Below are positions 43,231-54,192 of a stretch of 64,000 nucleotides of DNA, piece after piece. The notes beneath the pieces were generated by a model, which did not search any database, was not told the origin of the DNA, and saw only the letters and a program-made list of their open reading frames with translations. The translations under genes were made by a program, and so were the position numbers. Where the stretch lies: the NCBI GenBank assembly GCA_030998225.1, contig JAPYXD010000484.1:558001-622000 (forward strand), read 5' to 3'. The DNA comes from Diplolepis rosae (lineage: Eukaryota; Arthropoda; Insecta; Hymenoptera; Diplolepididae). Positions within the stretch are counted from its first letter, which is position 1. The number at the start of each line of letters is the position of its first letter.

Positions 43231-43440
43231 CTGCCTTCATGAGTCAGTAGAAAACATGGCCGCCCGCTGTTTGAAAAGTATTTAAAAATACGCATCTTAA
43301 AATTAATTAAAAAAAATATTTTAAAGGTCAAAAAAGTTGTTTTTAAATATAAACATTTTATATATAACATGTAGATTGTACTATAAAAAACGCAGGTTGT
43401 TTGAGTAAAATTTTTTGTACCTAATTAAAGGTCCGCACTG

Positions 43441-43810
43441 CTACAATAATATGTGGGAGCACACACAATGAAGCGCATCATGTCCATGTATCCCCACTAA
43501 CTCGCTTCGATTTCACGCTGTCTGTTGTCGAGTTAAAATCAGAAATTGTATTTTTCTCGACTTCCTGCAAAGGAGGCGCGAAATAGACACAGAATTCAAA
43601 ATTACGGAATATAACATTAAGAAAATTACACTTTTTTCTATATACTTTGAAAAATATTGATCTAAAATAAGTATCTAAAAGATTTTGTGAAATTTTAAGA
43701 TGATTTAAATACTTGAAAAATAATTTTTTAATGAAATTTAAAGTCAATAAATGCTTAAAGATTCGAAACAAAATATCGATTTCAGCATTTTTGTAAAAAT
43801 TATGTAGAGA
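43441..43810 (-). repeat. Inverted copy of the foldback arm sequence
   Basis: CATGTCCATGTATCCCCACTA and the following TTCACGCTGTCTGTTGTCGAG and GAGGCGCGAAATAGAC blocks match, with changes, the outer arm of the 51.2-56.8 kb palindrome (51260-51545). Together with 41880-42030, which is in the opposite direction, it may form the other end of an older foldback element. Confidence 0.6.
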
Positions 43811-43929
43811 ATATTTTAAAATAAGATATCATTCAAGATGAGATACAAGTTTCAAAAATGAAGGGTTTGAACATTTTCATAATAGATAGATAAGATAAGA
43901 TAGAAAATTTCGATAAATAAATGTAAATG

Positions 43930-44645
43930 AAGTGTTTGCTGATTTAAGGTAATTCATCCACAAAAATTAGACTTGAGGCAAAAATAGATAAATTTTTTTT
44001 CAAGAATAGCAATATTATTATTGAAGAGATCATTTGGAAGAAAAGAGATTAGTTTCCAAGAAAAAAAAATTAAAACATAAACAAATAATGCATTTAACAA
44101 ATTTTATTTTTACCCGGACTTGTTTTCTTATCGCTTCGAGCCAAATTTTTAAAAATGATGTGATTCTGTGAAATCACGGATAATTTTTTTAAGAAAAAGG
44201 CTTTCTACAACTTAACTGTTTCCATTTTTTGGAAATTATAATAAATTCTTCAATGGCTGAAACCATTAAAAATAAATTTTCCAATACGAAATTCTTGTAA
44301 AAAAATTACTGAATTTGGTAAAAACTTATTCATTTTAGAAATATGGAAACGGCTAGGTTGTATTAGGTCTTTTGCCTGAAAAAACGATTCTCGATTTATA
44401 TGAATCACATCATTGTTTTTAAATTTGGTATGAAGCGATAAGAAAAAAAGTCGGGGTAAAAATAAAATTTGTTAAATTTATTTTTTCTAATGCTTCAAAT
44501 ATTTTTCTTGGAAATTAATCTCTATTCTTTGAAATGATCTCTTCAATAATAATTTTTCTATATTTGGAAGCAAAATTATCTTTTTTTACCTAAGATCTAA
44601 TTTTTGAAGATAAACTACGAAGAAAGTACAAAAATTATATCTGAA
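43930..44645. mobile_element. MITE-like element with about 240-bp inverted ends
   Basis: The left part (AAAAATTAGACTTGAGGCAAAAATAGATAA onward, and CTTATCGCTTCG at about 44130) is inverted on the right (GAAGCGATAAG at about 44433, then TTGAAATGATCTC). The centre codes for nothing. The left end is shared with 24755-24900. The flanking host segment ATGTAAATGAAGTGTTTGCT occurs at 43921 and again at 44719, so the neighbourhood is duplicated. Confidence 0.65.
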
Positions 44646-45568
44646 TTCGCAATATGAATTTACACCTTAAATTTTTTGAAGTATGAAACATCTTATACAT
44701 ATGGCAATTTCAATAGATGAATGTAAATGAAGTGTTTGCTGATTTAAGAAAATACATAAATTATATGTGAATTTACACCTCAAACTTTTCTTGATATGAA
44801 GCTAAGTCGACAAACCTTTACTAAAAAATAAAATACATTGAATAAAATTTTTTGGAATTCAACATCTTTTACATGAGAATTCGTATATATATATAAACTA
44901 CCATCGGAAATTACAGATTGACCTGGAGTTTCAACTTTCGTCGAAGTGTTTTATTTTATAGAAAGATATTACAAAATAAATGTTAATTTAGATTTAGATT
45001 TCAAAAGGTTTGTTTCAGTATGTCTTCATAGTGATTACTTAACCTAATCAAAATATTTTTAGAAATTCTTTCCTGGATTCTATCTTGAGGTTAAACAGAA
45101 TTCAAAAAATTCATGCAATTTTTAAAATATGTAGCTTCTTCAAGATGTTTTTAAAAATCGATGTATATCATATTTTAATAAATTTAGAAATTTTTATCAA
45201 AATTTTGATAGTTTGGATTTTTTGAATTCTTCAAATGAATATAGTACAATCATCATTTGAAATTTGATGATTTTTCATTACCATGTTTGATTCTAGAGCA
45301 GAATCTAGCAGAAAAATTCCAAAAACATCTTAATTAGTTAGAAAAATACTATGAAAACTTACCTTTGAAATGAGACTACAGACTTTTCACAATATTAAAT
45401 AATTTTAGAGTTATTAATATTATTAAGAAAGATCTAAATTTAATGTCTTTTAGATTCTCATCATATGAGAATTAAACTTTTTGTTTTATGCGAAAAATCA
45501 TTTTCGGAATTTTCGTCAAATCTTTACGTTTTGAGATCCCTTGAGTCAGAAAAAACGGTTTTTACGAA

Positions 45569-45610
45569 AGTGTCTGTCTGTCTGTCTCTGTCTGTCTGTC
45601 TGTCCGTCTG
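45569..45610. repeat. TGTC/TCTG microsatellite
   Basis: About ten tandem TGTC units with one interruption lie just before a GCAGTAGTAATAGGTCATA block. Confidence 0.85.
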
Positions 45611-46169
45611 CAGTAGTAATAGGTCATATACTCAATAACTCTGGATAGAAAAAAATTGTCGGATTGAATTGAGCTTTGGCATACATTATCGCAGCTGAAA
45701 AAGTAAGGACAAGTTCGTTAACCAGCTACACCTGACAAAAATTGTCAAACTAGGAGCATTTTTTGTGTTTTTGAAAAAAACTTTATGAAAAAATTAAAAA
45801 TTTTAAGACTGGTTTCTGATAATTCTCGTAAAGCTCTACTAATTATCATCATAATATTTTGCAATTAAAATAAAATTAAGAAAGTCACAGTATATTAAAA
45901 ATTGAAAAAAGTCAATATCCATTTTCCAGTTAAATTATACGAAATACGAATAAAAGTTATGATAAAAAGTGGTTTACTACATAAAGATCTACAAGAGTAA
46001 TAACTGTAAAGTGACATGCTTGATGACATGTCTGCTATTATATTGACCCAAAATTCACAGAATTTTTGTTAATTTCTCATTTTTTTGACATTGGGTCAGC
46101 CTCTTTTTATTTTCTTCTATTAATATTATCAATGCTACTTACGATAAAAAACGCAAAAAAGAGAGAAGG

Positions 46170-46210
46170 CAAACGTTTCGGCTACATATGCGGGGGCCCT
46201 CTTCAGTGCC
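46170..46210 (-). ncRNA. Degenerate hammerhead-like motif
   Basis: On the minus strand CTGAAGA (46206-46200) fits the CUGANGA core, a GGGC...GCC stem-loop follows, then GAAAC (46179-46175) with the AAACGTTT palindrome. Helix II is only about three pairs, so activity is doubtful. The likely source is a diverged Penelope-like element. Confidence 0.45.
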
Positions 46211-46504
46211 ATAAATTAAAAGATTAATTCAAAATTTTCGTAAAAGATAAAAATGTAGAAGATAGTTAAAATAAGGATAATAATGAAACTCAAAAACTTA
46301 TCTCATTGCTTGCAATTCAAAATGAAGAAGTCCAGTAAGCAACAACACGAATTGGAAAAAATATGTAGAATTCACTGTATATAGAAAACCGGATAAAATG
46401 AACGAAAAACTTAGAAATTTGTAAACAACAGGCCAGAATTTTTGTTTGTTTTTTTTCCTTTATAAAGAACGGATGACCATTTCTTCGACCGTTATATTAT
46501 TATA

Positions 46505-47130
46505 TCATATAGGTTTGGTTTCGTCGGTCTTAAGGTCAATAAAACAACATTAAAGAAAAATTATTGAATCAATTTATATCAATAAAAATATTAATATTTC
46601 AATAAATTTTAAGGCTGAAATTATGAATATTAATCGAATTTGCCATGGCATTATTTAATATATGATTTTCAAGTTTGTGTTCTCAAGCTTTAGCACACTT
46701 TTCATTGGTGAATTTAATTCAATTTATCGTATCTTCGTCTTTCTATCCTACAGTTTGCGTTGCTTCATCGGATTGTACACACCGTATTATAATGTAATTT
46801 TAAATTATTGAAGCCCTCAATCTTTGAGGCTTTAATTTTAATGACATTTTCAAGAATAAGACTGAATCTTCATGTGTGCTTTCGTTTTTTTGTAATTTAT
46901 GTAAGTACTTATTTATTATATCAACACAACATAAAATAGTTCTCTTTAGAAAAAGAAATTTGATTGTAAATTGATTTGTTCAATTTTTAGTGACATATAT
47001 ATTCCTTGAAAAAGACCCGCAGTGAGGTTGAAACATAGGAGAATTTTTGACCAAATATAATGAAGGAGTTTTTTATAGAATGTTGTTTTATTGACCGCAA
47101 GACCGACGAAACCAAACCTATATGATATAA
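46505..47130. repeat. Inverted repeats around a PLE-like terminal block
   Basis: TATAGGTTTGGTTTCGTCGG (about 46508) with AAGGTCAATAAAACAACATT is inverted at about 47070-47122. On the right side a degenerate hammerhead-like core precedes it by about 50 bases, the same spacing seen between hammerhead and terminal block in the two PLE copies. This suggests a second PLE family with inverted ends. Confidence 0.5.
46998..47040 (+). ncRNA. Relic hammerhead-like motif
   Basis: CTTGAAAAAGACC, a short loop, GGTTGAAAC (GAAAC at 47030-47034) keep the layout of a hammerhead core, but CUGANGA is lost. It is recognised mainly by its position before the PLE-like terminal block. Confidence 0.3.
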
Positions 47131-48428
47131 AGATCTATAGAAGTTTGAACTGCAACATTTTTTCATAAGATGTATATTTTTCTTTTTAATTAAAAAAAAA
47201 ATACCATTGAAAATACGAAATTCAATTTTTTAACTAAAATGTGTGAAATACGAAAAAAACGTAAGAATGAAAAATTGTTCGTTTTAATAATATATACCAA
47301 TATTTTCAGATATAGTTTCTGATAAAACGTATATTTTTCATTTTAATTTTAAAAAATACGATTAAAATTCAAAAATTCCATTATTTGAACAAAATATGTG
47401 ACATACGAAAAAAACGTTGAGATGGAAAATTATTTGCCTAAATGAGGCCTACAAATTCTCAGTAGGACATTTTTGACAAGATGTATATTTTGTGTTTTGG
47501 TTTTAAAAAAACACTATTGAAAATAAAAAATTCCATTTTTGAACCAAAATATGTGAGATACAAAATAAGCGATAATACAAAAAATCGTTTCCTCAAAAAG
47601 AGTCTATGAATTCTCTTCCTTTTTTAAATATTTAGAAGAAAATAGATTTTTTGTAATCTTGTAAATTATTAGAAAGTTACAGAAATGTATACAGAAAATC
47701 GAGCGCGAAGCGCAAGTGTCACGATAAGAATGTGTTCTTTAAGGCTGATTTTTTGAAAAAACCTTCAGAATACATAACATATTTTAAATGAAAATTTCAA
47801 TATATAAGTATAAATAAAAGGTTTGATTATTCAAAAGTAAAATATATTATATCTAATATTTTATCGAACAGCACACTTTAAGATTTCATTGGTATGGGGA
47901 TACACATTTTTAAAATTACACGACTTTTTTGAACATGTTCAACCCCAGCATATAGAATCCAGAAAAGACTTTCTAAAAATATCTTAATTAGGTTAACAAA
48001 TCACTATGAAGACATAATAAAAAAAATCTTTTAAAATTTTAATTTGTTTACATACTTATCAATTTCCTTCAAAGTTATCTAAATTAAAATTTCTTTTGTA
48101 ATATCTTTCTATAAAATAAATCACTTTAATGAAAGTTGAAACGCCAGGTCAACCTGTAATTTCCGATGGTAATTTATATATATATACAAATTGTCATGTA
48201 GCAGATGTAAATTCCAAAAAATGTTATAGTTACAAAGCTTCACATTTTTGTAATTAAAATTTTAATATAAAACTTTAAGTCTGTGCTTAGGCTACAAAAA
48301 TGTGAGATGAAAATATTTCTAACATAAAACTGAGATTTTTATTTTAGGCAGATTTTTTCCAAAATTTGTAATGTTAGATAATTGGCTTTAGGGTCCATAA
48401 ATGAAAAAAACAGTAGTTTCAATCAAAC

Positions 48429-48460
48429 GTTTCGACTCTGATTGGAGTCCTCATCAGTGA
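48429..48460 (-). ncRNA. Hammerhead ribozyme motif, PLE copy 2 (ORF-sense end)
   Basis: Minus strand: CTGATGA 48457-48451, helix II GACTC/GAGTC (48449-48445 with 48438-48434), GAAAC 48433-48429, then GTTTGATTG. All core positions fit the hammerhead consensus. It lies at the element's 3' end, as in copy 1. Confidence 0.8.
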
Positions 48461-48584
48461 TCTTTATTTCTAGAATATGAAAAAACAACTAGTGAATATT
48501 GTGCATTTGAGTACAACTTTGGTATTGTCTGCAGTATAAAAATATGAGAAAACCTACATAAAATCAAACATAAACATTTTTTGG

Positions 48585-49140
48585 TGAAACACGAGAGAAA
48601 TCTTAGGAATTGATATTAAAAAGTAACACATACATTTTAAAAAAACATCTGAGATAAAAAACTAGTCACGTTTATGTACAAATGTAGCTTAAATTGTAGA
48701 TGCAGGTATAAAATGCGAGAAAAAATAACTCAAAAAATTACGAAAAACTTCGGTAAAACTTTGATCAATATGAAAAAAACCTTAAAAAACCTTAAAAATA
48801 CGCAAACAACACTTCCATAAAGACTTCCATAAAATTTCAATGAAACCTTTAAAAAACTTCGATAAAATAAGCATGAAATTTCTTTGGGATTGTGTGAAAA
48901 GTAAAAACATGAGAAAGTTGACATAAAATTATACATTTTTAAACAACTGAGATAAAAAAACTAGACACGTTAATGTATAAATGTAACTTAGAATGTGGAT
49001 GTGAGTACATAAAATGTGAATAAATAACTCAAAAGGGCAAAAAAATTCGATCAGAAACGCCTATAAAAACTTCGATAAAAATTTCGATGAAAGGCTTCAA
49101 AAACTTCGATGAAAACATGGAAAAAATTGTTTGCATTAAA
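48585..49140 (-). repeat. Two tandem units of about 299 bp in the PLE 3' region
   Basis: CTGAGATAAAAAACTAGTCACG at about 48650 recurs at about 48949 (ACTAGACACG), with matching flanks ending in AATAACTCAAAA. Inside are many short AAACTTCGATAAAA repeats. The layout parallels the 293-bp tandem units in PLE copy 1, although the sequences differ. Confidence 0.7.
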
Positions 49141-49144
49141 AATC

Positions 49145-49750
49145 GAATTCTTTAAGTAATATTATAATATAGGATCCAAATTCATCATCTCATCTGTTAT
49201 GAATTTAAATTTTCTAACCTTAAATCATTGTAATCCCTCGGGTTCTGATAGGTTTAATCTTGATTTTAATTTAATCTTTTTCCTACCTCGCTGTTTTTGA
49301 AGACACATTTTCACAAACTTACTATAAGAGGATCGTTTAGTGACTGATTTCCGGGTGCATAGAAAAGACAGTTGTAGGCAAGAAAACCAGTAAGATGGAG
49401 GGAAATTTTTTTTAATATAAGTAGAACTGTGATTGTAAGGGAAAGTGGAAGGATAAACACCAGATGACCAGACTGTCCCGATAATAAAGGAAGGATAGTA
49501 AATTGTAACCTGAGTCGTAACGGTCCCACACATTTTTAAAGAAAATTGAAGAGGCCTATGTGTCCATTCATTGCAGAGTTTTGAGGATTTAATAATGAAA
49601 TAAGTTTTGAATACCTTGTTAGGACTGAGATTTATTTATTTGAATATTTTGAGAAAAGCACCAATATTCAAAAAATATTTTGGAGAAAAAAAAAAAATAT
49701 AAGGATATTTGTTGACTCCATAGGGAAGATAAAAGTTTGTGAATCAGGTC
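49145..49750 (-). other. PLE copy 2, 3' untranslated region
   Basis: Between the GIY-YIG stop at 49752 and the tandem units. A 102-codon minus frame (49225-49533) has no domain I recognise and is probably chance. Confidence 0.4.
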
Positions 49751-49751
49751 T

Positions 49752-50618
49752 TCAATTGTTTTTAAACCTGTTGTTTAAAAGTGAATGGTAAAAAACAGAT
49801 AGATTGTCAGTGTCAGTTATTCGATTTATTGTGTTGGGGTTGCTAGCTATATGGGTCATTTCTAAAATCATTCGCTTTCTATAATTGTCAGTTCGATCAA
49901 CGATCTGTACATTATCGAAATCGAATGTGTGATCTTGATGCCATGCGTGTTTTGTCAGGGCAGTCCACTTGTCTGGGAGATTGTAGACATCTTTCTTATG
50001 TTCTAAAATTCTATTTTTCAAGGGGCGTTTTGTTGTACCTATGTAACAGGCTGTGCAATCGGTGCATGGAATGTTATAGACGACATTGGCGGTGTTAAGT
50101 TTAGGAATGGGGTCTTTGGTTGTTTTGAATATACGGGATAAATCATTGGCGCTGCGTGAAACAATTTTGATGTTGAAGGGGTTAAGAATGGCTGCTAGTT
50201 TTTCAGAAAGTCCTTGTACGTAGGGTAATGACACGTATTGTAGGGCTTGTGTGTTAGTGGTCAGGCCTTGATCTGCTAGGTGTTGTGTTGTTTGTGTGTA
50301 TGTGAGGGTTGTCTTCTGTTGTTGGTGTATCTCTGATACCCTGCCTGATTTTTTTGATAGAAGATTCAATCTTTTTCTAATAATGGAATCGATCAAATCT
50401 GGGGGATAACTGTTAGTGATTAAGATTGATTTGATTTTTTTAATGTTTTCATTGTGAAAATCTTTGTGAGCTAGGGTAATGCCTCTGTCTACAAGATTAT
50501 TTATGACGTTGATTTTATATTTGTAAGGGTGGTGTGAGTGGAAATTTAGGAAACGTCCAGACCAAGTGGGTTTGTGATACCAATTAGTTTTTATGCTGTT
50601 TTCATCTCTGATAATCAT
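49752..50618 (-). pseudogene. PLE C-terminal RT and GIY-YIG endonuclease, 5' truncated
   Basis: A single open frame of 288 codons begins inside the RT thumb (TNWYHKPTWSGRFLNFHSHHP, then NNLVDRGITLAH) and runs through a linker to YVSLPYVQGLSEKL and the GIY-YIG domain: VYNIPCTDCTACYIGTTKR, LKNRILEH, then HAWHQDHTFDF and ILEMTHIASNP. The endonuclease cuts target DNA for PLE insertion. Reading frame is uninterrupted to the stop at 49752, unlike copy 1. The RT palm with YxDD is absent because the inverted terminal segment replaces everything upstream. Confidence 0.85.
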
Positions 50619-50736
50619 AATATCAAGGAAGCATATTTTCCCCTCAGACTCATATTTTTATACTGCAGACAATACCAAAGTTGTACTCAAATGCACAATA
50701 TTCACTAGTTGTTTTTTCATATTCTAGAAATAAAGA

Positions 50737-50770
50737 TCACTGATGAGGACTCCAATCAGAGTCGAAACGT
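50737..50770 (+). ncRNA. Hammerhead ribozyme motif, PLE copy 2 (inverted end)
   Basis: Plus strand: CTGATGA 50740-50746, helix II GACTC/GAGTC (50748-50752 with 50759-50763), GAAAC 50764-50768, then GTTTGATTG. It is the mirror copy of the motif at 48429-48460 and is identical over the core. Confidence 0.8.
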
Positions 50771-50933
50771 TTGATTGAAACTACTGTTTTTTTCATTTAT
50801 GGACCCTAAAGCCAATTATCTAACATTACAAATATTGTTATTGAGGGTCGATATAATTCCTGTTCTAAATATTTTTCCAAAATATCGGAAAAAAAGTGTT
50901 GTTTCTTAAATAACATATTTTGTAAATTTGAAA

Positions 50934-51150
50934 TTATCGTCTGCTTCGCGCCTCTTTTGCACGGTTTCGACAGAAATACACCATTCTCAATTCCGACTCG
51001 ATAACCGAAAGCGTGAAATCTAAAAATAGCATTGCCGGGAGGAAGCTAGGAGAATAAGGAGAAGTGGGACGAGCCGTTCTCACGTGCAAGAGCGACGAGG
51101 AAGAAACAAGGGCAGCGCGCGCCGCTGCCCCTCCAAAGAAATTCTGATGG
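50934..51150 (+). repeat. Copy of the TTCGCGCCTC family next to the palindrome
   Basis: This repeats 41880-41980 with minor changes and is inverted relative to 51440-51545 inside the palindrome arm. It then passes into a GC-rich segment (51040-51135) with GCGCGCGCCGCTGCCCC-like composition that I cannot assign. Confidence 0.6.
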
Positions 51151-53281
51151 TAAATCATTTCTGGATTTTCTAACTTTCATTATTTACCGACGCGCAGTGA
51201 TCCCAGAATGCGTAAGATTTTTTCTCCCACCACGTTCCCGCGTGTAAGCAACACATATAAACGCGTCGTGTCGATGTATCCCCGCTCCATCGCTTGTTTG
51301 CACGCTTGCAAATAGAGAATTGGATGATTGCCACTGCTTCTTCGTTTTCTCTCGGCTTCGCTTCGGCTCTTGGGTTCGGTACTGTTGGTTCGTCGAAAGT
51401 CGAGAATTGCCGAGGATGCACGATTGTAACACGTATATTTTCAGATTTCATGCTGTCGGTTATTGAGTGGAAATTGAGAATTGTGTTTCTCTCAACTTTC
51501 TCGACATCGTGCAATACAGGCGCGAAACATACGACAATTTTAAATATATGAAATATGTTGTTTAAGATATTACATTTCTTTTTTTGAAATTTTTACAAAA
51601 TATCCCTAAAATAAATATCTGAAAAATCCTGTCAAATTATTTAAGGGTTTTAAAACGTTAAATGTGAAAAATTTGAATCAATATATACATTTAAAACATT
51701 TTTAGCTTGTCAAAAATCCAAGCTTCAATTAGTAATTACGAATTTCCATACCTCTTAACAAATTCGTACATTTAAACAATTTTCAGTTGGCAAGTTATTT
51801 TTCATTGAGAAGAGATGTCCATAAAATTTATGTTTGAAATTTCCATTTTTAGTTTTATGTTAGAAATATTTTCATCTCAAGTTTTAGTAGCCTAATTGCA
51901 AATAAAAACCTGTAAATTTCGCAGATAAAATCGGTAAATTCTGTAGATTAAATATACAAATTATACAAATGGAAAATGTATTTTCTTTTAGTTCAATCTA
52001 TTAATTTTACAAATACAGTTAGTCAGTTTACGGGCTATGTCGTAGATTCTGTTGATGAAAATTGTATATTCTATATATTCTATCTGTTTTTGTACAAAAA
52101 AAATTCTGTATATTCTAGTTTTGAAAACTATAATTTCAGTAGACTAAATCCTTTGTATATATACCAGAAGCAAATTTTTTGTATGCGAACCTTTTAAAAT
52201 AAATGTCTTGCTGTTTTAGAATTTGAAAAAATTATTTTAGTGTCCAAACTATTATTTAACTACAAACATACTCATTCTGCGGCTATATGCAGAAAAATTA
52301 AAGTATTTGGTTCATCTTGTTACATTGTAAAATGATTTTAAAACTCCAAAACAAATTTTTATGCTTAATCCAAAGTCTATAAATGTTCAATGTCTCTAAT
52401 CGAAATATTAAGTGAAAGATTTTCAAGCTCTAGAGATCAACCACTTATTTAATAAGACATTTCAAATTTTCCCACAATTTTACAAAATCTTATAAATCTT
52501 TATTTTAGGCCATTTTCGTTTTGAAATATTCGAGAAATACGTGTAATTATTTTAATTAAATACTTTGAAAACTTTTGCAATTGGCTGATCTGGCAAATTT
52601 GTTGAAAAATTTGTACATTAATCGAAAAATCTCCCAATGAAATTCAAAGTCAAGAAATGTTGCTCAGGTCGAAAAACAGTATAGTTTACACCGGATTTGC
52701 ATTTAAATTTAATATTAATTTAATGTGGTCTAAGTACAAATTTTTAATTAAAAAAATTAATTGCTGTACTTTAATTTATTCATGATTGTATGGAATATGA
52801 TTGCCATTGTCACTTCGTATTCTGTCGGCTTAGCTGCGGCTCTTCGGTTCGGTATTGTTGGTTCGTAGAAAGTCGAGGATTGTCGAGAATGCACGATTGC
52901 AACTTGTATTTTTTCGCCGGCTTGGCTAATTTCAAGATTTGGAGGATTTGGAGGTTGAGGTCGTATTCTGTCACTTTTGTTTACAAAATTTGACAACTCC
53001 AACAAAGGCTTGAAAACATTGACGTTTGAAGTCTTGAAATATGATATGTTAATTACTTTCAGGACATTTTACAGGATGTTTTCGAGTGTGTAATCTACAG
53101 ACAACATATGATAAGTTACTGGAGGTTTATAAAGTTGTTATATATTCAATATATTACATAAGAAAAGTGGAAGTTAGGTTTAAAATATATATATCATTCT
53201 CAAGTCTCAAGTGGTTTTAAATTTTGAAATTTCGTGGTTCATTTTTCAAATGATTTAAAATATTGCAAATTTAGAATAATA

Positions 53282-53835
53282 CTAATTATATTTATTATAC
53301 ATTTATTCAGTTAGTCAACATTTATTTTAATAATATTTTCGTAAAGAAGCATGAAAATTAAAAAATTTGTAATTTATAACAATCTATTAATATTTAAAAA
53401 ATTTTTTGCATAAGTACTTTCTTAAATTTTCATTAAATTAAATATTAAATATTTATAATATTTTCAATGAAAATAGAGCATATATATGAAATATAATATT
53501 GTTTATCCCTATACTGATATATGAATTTTAAGCAATTAATAGTTTTGTAAATTTTTAATAAAAAAACTTGTAGTTATATTAATAAGTTTTCCTCTCAAAG
53601 TTGTGGTTTTTATTATTTCATATATATGCTCTATTTTCATTGAAAATATTATAAATATTTAATATTTAATTTAATGAAAATTTAAGAAAGTACTTATGCA
53701 AAAAAAAAATTTTAATATGAATACTGTTATTATAAATTACAAATTTTTAAATTTTCATGCTTCTTCACGAAAATGTCATTAAAATAAATGTTGACTAACT
53801 GAATAAATGTATAATAAATATAATTAGTATTCAAT
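53282..53835. repeat. Inner inverted repeat, about 220-bp arms
   Basis: ATTTCATATATATGCTCTAT at about 53615 mirrors the sequence near 53490, and the match continues outward to ATACTAATTATATTTATTA (53282) and its complement (about 53833). The spacer is about 110 bp. It is nested at the left of the palindrome centre. Confidence 0.75.
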
Positions 53836-53879
53836 ATTTAAAGAATTTGAAAATCTTTCTGTGGAAAAAATGACGCTTT

Positions 53880-53951
53880 CGACTGCGCTGGGATTCGAGC
53901 CCAGGTCTTTCGATTGCCGGTCGACTGCTCTAACCACTGAGCTCCACAGGC
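53880..53951 (-). tRNA. tRNA-like sequence (pseudo), centre copy 1
   Basis: Same family as the copies at 20.4-21.3 kb: B box GGGCTCGAATCCC, anticodon arm closing loop CCGGCAA (literal anticodon GGC), variable loop and T arm intact. In this copy GAGCTC replaces TAGCTC at positions 8-9 of the tRNA. Flanked by TTTCTGTGGAAAAAATGACG, just as the other units are flanked by a TTTTTTCACAG-type border. Confidence 0.5.
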
Positions 53952-54120
53952 GTCCGACATCTCCTTCTCCACAGGAAGATCTCCTTATATCGCCTAGTGG
54001 CTCAGCTTTGCGGCTGTAAATGATTTCAAATTAATTAGTTGAGTTTGAAATTTTTGTCACTGCCTACAGAGCCACTAGGCGCTATAAGGAGATCTTCCTG
54101 TGGAGAAGGAGATGTCGGAC

Positions 54121-54192
54121 GCCTGTGTAGCTCAGTGGTTAGAGCAGTCGACCGGCATTCGAAAGACCTGGGCTCGAATCCCAGCGCAGTCG
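54121..54192 (+). tRNA. tRNA-like sequence (pseudo), centre copy 2
   Basis: A 72-nt cloverleaf: acceptor GCCTGTG/CGCAGTC pairs in most positions, D arm GCTCAGTGGTTAGAGC, anticodon loop CCGGCAT, T arm CTGGG/CCCAG with loop CTCGAAT. Position 33 is C instead of U. It mirrors centre copy 1 about a midpoint near 54036. Confidence 0.55.

Larger units (their letters stand above)
42390..43410. mobile_element. Deletion derivative of a THAP/YqaJ-type DNA transposon
   Basis: Diverged inverted ends flank the unit. Shared marks are ATAGTA-rich outer ends (about 42400 and 43385), CAAACRSGC blocks, and the palindromic GTGACGTCACGATCATAA at 42538 with its complement at 43215-43232. Just inside each end sits the first exon of a gene, and the two genes point inward: a THAP-domain exon (42630-42821, +) and a SWIM/YqaJ-type first exon (42981-43120, -). 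Both end in GTAAGT donors but nothing of their remaining exons is present. The simplest reading is a two-gene transposon that lost its interior. No transposase catalytic domain is seen. Confidence 0.6.
44860..48225. repeat. Foldback pair enclosing 45.1-47.95 kb
   Basis: CCATCGGAAATTACAG at about 44901 with its 230-bp context (44860-45090) is inverted at about 47955-48210 (CTGTAATTTCCGATGG). The arms are diverged but collinear. The enclosed DNA is AT-rich and includes a TGTC microsatellite and two degenerate hammerhead-like motifs. No protein is recognised. Confidence 0.65.
48364..50832 (-). mobile_element. Penelope-like element, copy 2, with inverted terminal segments
   Basis: A minus-strand 3' half of a PLE lies between two nearly identical 185-bp inverted segments (48364-48548 and 50649-50832), each holding a full hammerhead core. 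The low-coordinate segment is in the same direction as the ORF and is its normal 3' end. The high-coordinate one is reversed and replaces the 5' part. Such inverted terminal arrangements are known in Penelope elements. The same terminal block as copy 1 (GAGGGTCGATATAA) follows at about 50835. Confidence 0.85.

Noticed and set aside
49225..49533. 102-codon minus frame in the PLE 3' region as an extra PLE gene
   Set aside because: No counterpart exists in PLE copy 1 and no domain is recognisable.
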